DNA of 57,441 nucleotides from DATKMK01 sp035541895 (GTDB taxonomy: Bacteria; Desulfobacterota; Binatia; HRBIN30; JACQVA1), in NCBI GenBank assembly GCA_035541895.1, contig DATKMK010000026.1, positions 1 to 57,441 on the forward strand. Reading direction: 5' to 3'. Under the pieces are notes generated by a model. That model was not told where the DNA came from. It was given only the letters and a program-made list of their open reading frames with translations, and did no database searches. Positions within the stretch are counted from its first letter, which is position 1; each line of letters starts with the position of its first letter. Shown here in pieces: positions 52,898-57,441 of the stretch. The position numbers and the translations under genes were made by a program.

Positions 52898-54646
52898 CTA
52901 TTCCGGTAGCCCAGCCTTGCGCAGGGCTTCGAGGTGGTGGGTGAGATCAGCCTCGCGTCGGTAGTGCAGCATCGGTGCGCAATGCCCAAAAATGGTGAAC
53001 CCGGGGATGCGTGTGGTCACCTCCGCGGCGTGCGCGCGCGCTTGATCGGCATCGCCCATCTGTGCGTAGCAGGCCGCGAACAGGGTGTGGTGTAAGCCGT
53101 CCGACGCGGTGATGTGTCGCAGTGAGTCGATCGCATCGGCGTAGTGCTGCGCGGCGAACTGGGCGCGCGCCAGATGAAACCAGAAACGCTCGGGATGGTA
53201 GGGGTTGAGAGCCATCGCCTTGGTGATCCAATCGATACCCTCTTCGCCTTGACCGAGCCAGGTGAGGATCTCGCCCTGCTGGACCACGATCAAGTCGTCG
53301 TTCGGGTTCAGCGCCAGCGCGCGCTGCTGGTGGTGAACGGCCTTGTCGAAATCGTGGCGTAAGACGCTCACGGCGGCGAGGATGCGGTGCACGTCGCTGT
53401 CGTTTTCGTCCAGCCCGAGCGCGATCTGCAACTCACGGTCGATCTCCGATATGGCTCCGGACGGGTCGGCGCTCCAGCCGTTGCTCATCTGTTGCCCGAG
53501 AATGCACGCGTACCACGCATGGGCGTGCGCGTAACGCGGATCGAGTTCGACCGCGCGCCGGATGAGACTGAGCGCGCGCCCGTTGTCATCGCGGTTCGAA
53601 CGGTGGTGCAGAAGCTTGGCTTCGAGCACGCATTCATAGGCCGCCATATTCGCCGGCGGCTTGCGTTCGGCGCGACTGCGGGCGGCGGCCTCCATGCGTC
53701 CGGGAAGCGTGGCGACGATGGCTGACGTCACCTCGTCCTGGATCGCGAAGATGTCCTCCAGGTCCCGATCGTAGCGCTCGGCCCAGACGTGGCGGTCGGA
53801 TTCCGCGTCGATCAATTGCACCGTGACGCGCACGCGGTTGCCGGCTTTGCGCACGCTGCCCTCGATGACGTACTGCACGCTCAATTCGCGCGCGACGTTC
53901 TTCACATCCACCGTCTGTCCCTTGAACTTGAACGAGGTGTTACGCGAGATCACGAACAACTCGCGGAAGCGGGACAGATCGGTCAAGATGTCCTCCGTCA
54001 GGCCGTCGGCGAAGAACTCTTGGTCCGGCGCTCCGCTCATGTTGGTGAACGGCAACACGAGGATGGAGGGTTTCGCGGAGCGCGGGGCGGAGGCGGGACT
54101 GGCAGCGGCCGCGACGCCGTCGATGCGGGCGCGGTACACCCGGACGCGCGTCGCGATGTTCTTCAATTCGTGCTCACCCAGATCGTCGAAGCCGAGGTCG
54201 AGCTTGCGGCACACTTCCTCGTGCACCTTTGCGGACACGCAAATGCCGCCGGCGGGCGCCAGCGACTCGACGCGCGCGGCAATGTTCACGCCGTCGCCGT
54301 AGATGCGGTTGTCCTCGGTGATGATGTCGCCGAGATTGACGCCGACGCGGAACGCCATGCGGCGTTCTTCGGGTAGTTGGGCGTTGCGCGCCGCCAGTTC
54401 GCGCTGCATGGCGAGCGCCGCCTCGACCGCGTCGATCGCGCTGGCGAATTCGGCGAGCAGGTTGTCGCCGGGCATGTCGACGACGCGTCCATGGTGGGCC
54501 GTGACGATCATTGCGATCACGGCGCGGTATTCGGACAAGGTGCGGATGGTCGCGACCTCATCGTCGCCCATCAGGCGGCTGTAGCCCGCGACATCGGCGC
54601 TCAGAATCGCCGCCAGCTTGCGTTGTACCCGAACGTTCTCACTCAT
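52898..54646 (-). CDS. Class III nucleotide cyclase with TolB-like and TPR domains
   Basis: 582 residues. Residues about 8-175 are the cyclase domain: metal Asp18 (LSADVAGYS) and Asp61 (MPGDNLLAEF) are kept, and IYGDGVNIAARVE has the catalytic Asn and Arg. Residues about 195-320 are the TolB-like domain usual in rhizobial-type cyclases (LVLPFTNMSGAPDQEFFADG, then VQYVIEGSVRKAGNRVRVTV). Residues about 340-580 are tetratricopeptide repeats. It is a different subfamily from the zinc-ribbon cyclases. The position of the adenine-selecting Lys is Asp58, common in this subfamily. It is divergent from the YmdB-type phosphodiesterase with 158 bp between starts. Confidence 0.9.
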   Translation of the reverse strand: MSENVRVQRKLAAILSADVAGYSRLMGDDEVATIRTLSEYRAVIAMIVTAHHGRVVDMPGDNLLAEFASAIDAVEAALAMQRELAARNAQLPEERRMAFRVGVNLGDIITEDNRIYGDGVNIAARVESLAPAGGICVSAKVHEEVCRKLDLGFDDLGEHELKNIATRVRVYRARIDGVAAAASPASAPRSAKPSILVLPFTNMSGAPDQEFFADGLTEDILTDLSRFRELFVISRNTSFKFKGQTVDVKNVARELSVQYVIEGSVRKAGNRVRVTVQLIDAESDRHVWAERYDRDLEDIFAIQDEVTSAIVATLPGRMEAAARSRAERKPPANMAAYECVLEAKLLHHRSNRDDNGRALSLIRRAVELDPRYAHAHAWYACILGQQMSNGWSADPSGAISEIDRELQIALGLDENDSDVHRILAAVSVLRHDFDKAVHHQQRALALNPNDDLIVVQQGEILTWLGQGEEGIDWITKAMALNPYHPERFWFHLARAQFAAQHYADAIDSLRHITASDGLHHTLFAACYAQMGDADQARAHAAEVTTRIPGFTIFGHCAPMLHYRREADLTHHLEALRKAGLPE

Positions 54647-54804
54647 CTTCGATGTCCGAACCAGGGGCGAATCTAGGCCGCCGCAGACAGAGGTTCAAGG
54701 TGGCAGTAGCCTGTCAGGTTTGAATCGTCGCGCGCGAGAGATGGTGGCGCCGCGATCGTGCGATGGGTGGACGTTGCGGCGTGATTCTCGTAAAGGAACG
54801 CGCG

Positions 54805-55590
54805 ATGCGGATTCTGTTTCTGGGCGACATCGTCGGCAAGCCGGGGCGGCAGGCGGTGCGGACGCTGCTGCCACGCTTGGTGGACCGCGCGCGGCTCGAC
54901 GTGGTGGTGGCAAATTGCGAGAACGTGACCGACGGCAGCGGGGTCGATCCGAAGAATGCCGGGGAGCTGCTGGAGGCCGGCGTGCACGTATTGACGTCGG
55001 GCAATCATGTGTGGCGGCGGAAGGAGATCGTGGAGTTTATCGAGCGCCAGCCGCGACTGCTGCGGCCGGCTAACTTTCCCCCGAATGTGCCGGGTCGGGG
55101 TTGGACGGTGACCGAGAGCGCCGACGGGACGTCCGTCGCGGTGCTGAATTTGATTGGCCGCGTCTTCATGGATAGCGTTGATTGTCCGTTTCAAGCGGCT
55201 GAGCGATTGGTGCCGGAGTTGCAGAAGCGGGCCCGCGTGATCTTGGTCGACATGCATGCCGAAGCCACGTCTGAGAAGGGCGCGATGGGGCGCTTCCTCG
55301 CCGGCAAGGTTGCTGCGGTCGTCGGTAGTCACACGCATGTACAGACGGCGGATGAGTGCGTGCTAGCGGGTGGGACGGCGTTCATCACCGATGCCGGCAT
55401 GTGCGGCCCTATTGAATCGATTCTTGGTGTGCGGGTGGAGCCCGTGCTGCGGCGGTTTCTCACGCACATGCCGACCAAGTTCGATGTCGCGAGCGGCCCA
55501 GTGATCGTTCAGGGGGCGATGATCGATGTCGATCCGGAGAGCGGACGTGCGAGTGCAATACGGCGAGTGCAGGAACGCGTCGAGCGGTGA
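54805..55590 (+). CDS. YmdB-type (TIGR00282) metallophosphoesterase
   Basis: 261 residues from ATG 54805, where RILFLGDIVGKPGRQAV begins and an AAAGGAA lies upstream. NCENVTDGSGVDPKNAGELL, then VLTSGNHVWRRKE, then VDMHAEATSEKGAMGRFLAG, then VVGSHTHVQTADE carry the Asp, Asn, His and Glu residues that bind the two metals in this family. B. subtilis YmdB hydrolyses 2',3'-cyclic and also 3',5'-cyclic nucleotides. The family is often next to rny. Placement beside a nucleotide cyclase gene suggests it could remove cyclase product, which is inference. Confidence 0.9.
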   Translation: MRILFLGDIVGKPGRQAVRTLLPRLVDRARLDVVVANCENVTDGSGVDPKNAGELLEAGVHVLTSGNHVWRRKEIVEFIERQPRLLRPANFPPNVPGRGWTVTESADGTSVAVLNLIGRVFMDSVDCPFQAAERLVPELQKRARVILVDMHAEATSEKGAMGRFLAGKVAAVVGSHTHVQTADECVLAGGTAFITDAGMCGPIESILGVRVEPVLRRFLTHMPTKFDVASGPVIVQGAMIDVDPESGRASAIRRVQERVER

Positions 55591-55653
55591 GATCGGTTTC
55601 GTCGCAGCGCAAGGCACTTGAACTGCGTGAGTGAGTTGGCAAGATTGTCTGCG

Positions 55654-56859
55654 ATGTCATCGGTCGAAGAGCAACTGCGCATCCTGCGGCGCGGAACCGC
55701 GCACGTGATCCCCGAGGGCGGCTTGGAGGCCAAGCTGCGCGAGGGGCGTCCGCTGCGCGTGAAGCTTGGGGTTGATCCGACGGCGCCGGATATTCATTTG
55801 GGGCATACGGTCGCGTTGCACAAGTTGCGACAATTCCAGGACCTCGGACATCAGGCGGTGCTGATCATCGGCGACTACACCGCGATGATCGGCGATCCGA
55901 GCGGGCGTTCGTCGACGCGTCCGCAGTTGACGCATGAACAGGTGATGGCGGCGGCGGCGACCTATCAGGAGCAGGTCTTCAAGGTGCTCGATCGCGAGCG
56001 GACCGAAGTGTGCTGCAACGGCGATTGGTTTTCGAAATTCACATTTCAGGACGTGATGCGGCTGTGCGCTGGGTACACGGTGGCGCGCATGCTGGAGCGC
56101 GATGACTTCGCCAAGCGCATGCAGGCGCAGCAACCGATTGCGATCCACGAGTTTCTGTATCCGCTGATGCAGGCGCACGATTCGGTGGTGGTGCGCGCGG
56201 ATGTCGAACTCGGGGGCACGGATCAGACCTTCAACATTCTGCTTGGCCGCCATTTGCAGCGCGAAGCCGGGCAGCCCGAGCAGGTCGCGCTGATCACGCC
56301 GCTGCTCGAGGGCACCGACGGCGCGCAGAAGATGAGCAAGTCACTCGGCAACTACATCGGGATTGCCGAGCCGGCCGCGGACATTTTCGGCAAGGTGATG
56401 TCCATCTCGGACGAGTTGATGCTGCGATACTACGAATTGCTGAGTGACGAGGATGTCGCGCGGCTGAGGGCCGATATCGCCGGTACGCGGGCACATCCAA
56501 TGGATGCCAAGAAGCGCCTGGCGTCGATGTTGGTCGAGCGGTTTCACGGCGCGGCTGCGGGAGAGCATGCGCGAACCGAATTTGAGCGCCGATTTCAGCG
56601 GCGGCAACTACCGGAAAACATTGAGACGTACACGTGGAACGAGGCGCCGGCGGAAAGCGTGCCGCTGCCCAAGGTGCTTGTGGTGTCGGGTCTGGTTGCG
56701 TCGATGAGCGAGGCGCGACGAACGATCGTGCAAGGAGGGGTTCGCGTCGACGGGGAACGAATCACGCAGGTGCAACACGTTCTGCCTGCGGGTCCGAGAG
56801 AGTGGCTGATCCAGGTTGGTCCGCGACGGATCAAAAAAATCGTGTTTCCCGCCGTGTGA
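55654..56859 (+). CDS. tyrS: Tyrosyl-tRNA synthetase
   Basis: 401 residues from ATG 55654. Upstream in-frame TTG/GTG codons add a non-conserved tail. The class I signatures are present: PDIHLGHTVALHKL (HIGH-type) and GAQKMSKSLGNYIG (KMSKS). VELGGTDQTFNILLGRHLQ marks the tyrosine pocket, and the C-terminal S4 domain (SMSEARRTIVQGGVRVDGER) binds the tRNA. This is the TyrRZ-type with EL-GG-TDQ. It lies directly before the rRNA operon, an order seen in several delta-proteobacteria. Confidence 0.95.
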   Translation: MSSVEEQLRILRRGTAHVIPEGGLEAKLREGRPLRVKLGVDPTAPDIHLGHTVALHKLRQFQDLGHQAVLIIGDYTAMIGDPSGRSSTRPQLTHEQVMAAAATYQEQVFKVLDRERTEVCCNGDWFSKFTFQDVMRLCAGYTVARMLERDDFAKRMQAQQPIAIHEFLYPLMQAHDSVVVRADVELGGTDQTFNILLGRHLQREAGQPEQVALITPLLEGTDGAQKMSKSLGNYIGIAEPAADIFGKVMSISDELMLRYYELLSDEDVARLRADIAGTRAHPMDAKKRLASMLVERFHGAAAGEHARTEFERRFQRRQLPENIETYTWNEAPAESVPLPKVLVVSGLVASMSEARRTIVQGGVRVDGERITQVQHVLPAGPREWLIQVGPRRIKKIVFPAV

Positions 56860-56863
56860 GGGG

Positions 56864-56892
56864 TTGACTCGGGTATCGGCTTTCCCTATAAG
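56864..56892 (+). promoter_or_regulatory. rRNA operon promoter
   Basis: TTGACT (56864-56869), an exact 17-nt spacer, TATAAG (56887-56892), 4 nt after the tyrS stop codon. Strong match to sigma70 consensus, as expected for rrn. Confidence 0.75.
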
Positions 56893-57068
56893 ACCCGTTC
56901 CGCCAATTGAGGCGGTCGGTCTTTGAAAACTAAATAGTAGCGCCAAATCATCGAGCGGCGGCCACAGAAGCATCGGGGCAGCCACACGATGATGCGGATC
57001 ATCTTCGGATCGTGACGGGAACCCGAAAGGGTGCATATACCGGCGCACTCCAGGCCGGTTGAACCGTT
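56893..57068 (+). promoter_or_regulatory. 16S rRNA leader with boxA-like antitermination element
   Basis: A hairpin CCGCC-AATTGA-GGCGG (56900-56915) is followed by GGTCTTTGAAAACT (56918-56931), similar to boxA-like rrn leader sequences. The remainder carries the 5' half of the probable RNase III processing stem. Confidence 0.6.

Positions 57069-57441
<373 letters not shown>

Overview
The window is GC-rich bacterial chromosome ending in the first ~370 nt of a 16S rRNA gene. The order zapB-like/zapA, rny, YmdB-type phosphodiesterase, tyrS, rRNA, together with smc, ftsY and a KorAB-type oxidoreductase, suggests a deltaproteobacterium-like lineage. A candidate phylum such as Binatota is possible (inference from gene content and remembered 16S features, not from a search).

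Left part (1-11 kb): the tail of a DUF482-type protein, a membrane-anchored glycosidase-like protein, a translationally coupled DUF309/DUF488 pair, then a minus-strand operon read leftwards: MetE-like protein, AAC(3)-fold acetyltransferase, hemD, hemE, hemH, hemY, trmO. A DoxX-type membrane protein diverges from it. 11.2-12 kb is decayed DNA with two pseudogene remnants.

Middle part (12-38.6 kb), the unusual region: (i) an acyltransferase-like protein with a C-terminal cyclic-nucleotide-binding domain (minus strand); (ii) a cytochrome P450 fused to a C-terminal cyclic-nucleotide-binding domain; (iii) four consecutive paralogous giant proteins with the order double zinc ribbon, class III nucleotide cyclase, AAA/STAND ATPase, TPR; (iv) a CYP153-like P450; (v) a 2597-residue cyclase-ATPase-TPR protein ending in ten SnoaL/NTF2-like domains arranged as five pairs. 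Remnants of further cyclase-family genes lie at 11.2, 29.3 and 30.75 kb. Cyclase-type signal producers therefore sit beside two proteins that carry cyclic-nucleotide sensors joined to enzymes. I propose a cyclic-nucleotide-controlled oxidation/acylation locus. Imperfect palindromic repeats occur in frame at the same linker of several of the cyclases and between SnoaL pairs.

Right part (38.6-57.4 kb): korAB and rng (minus strand), an HNH endonuclease, smc, ftsY, zapB-like, zapA, a hairpin-rich non-coding stretch with a strong -10 box, rny, a VOC protein, a sixth cyclase (CHD-TolB-like-TPR) divergent from a YmdB-type phosphodiesterase, tyrS, and an rRNA promoter with leader and 16S start. This part is ordinary core genome, apart from the second cyclase/phosphodiesterase pairing.
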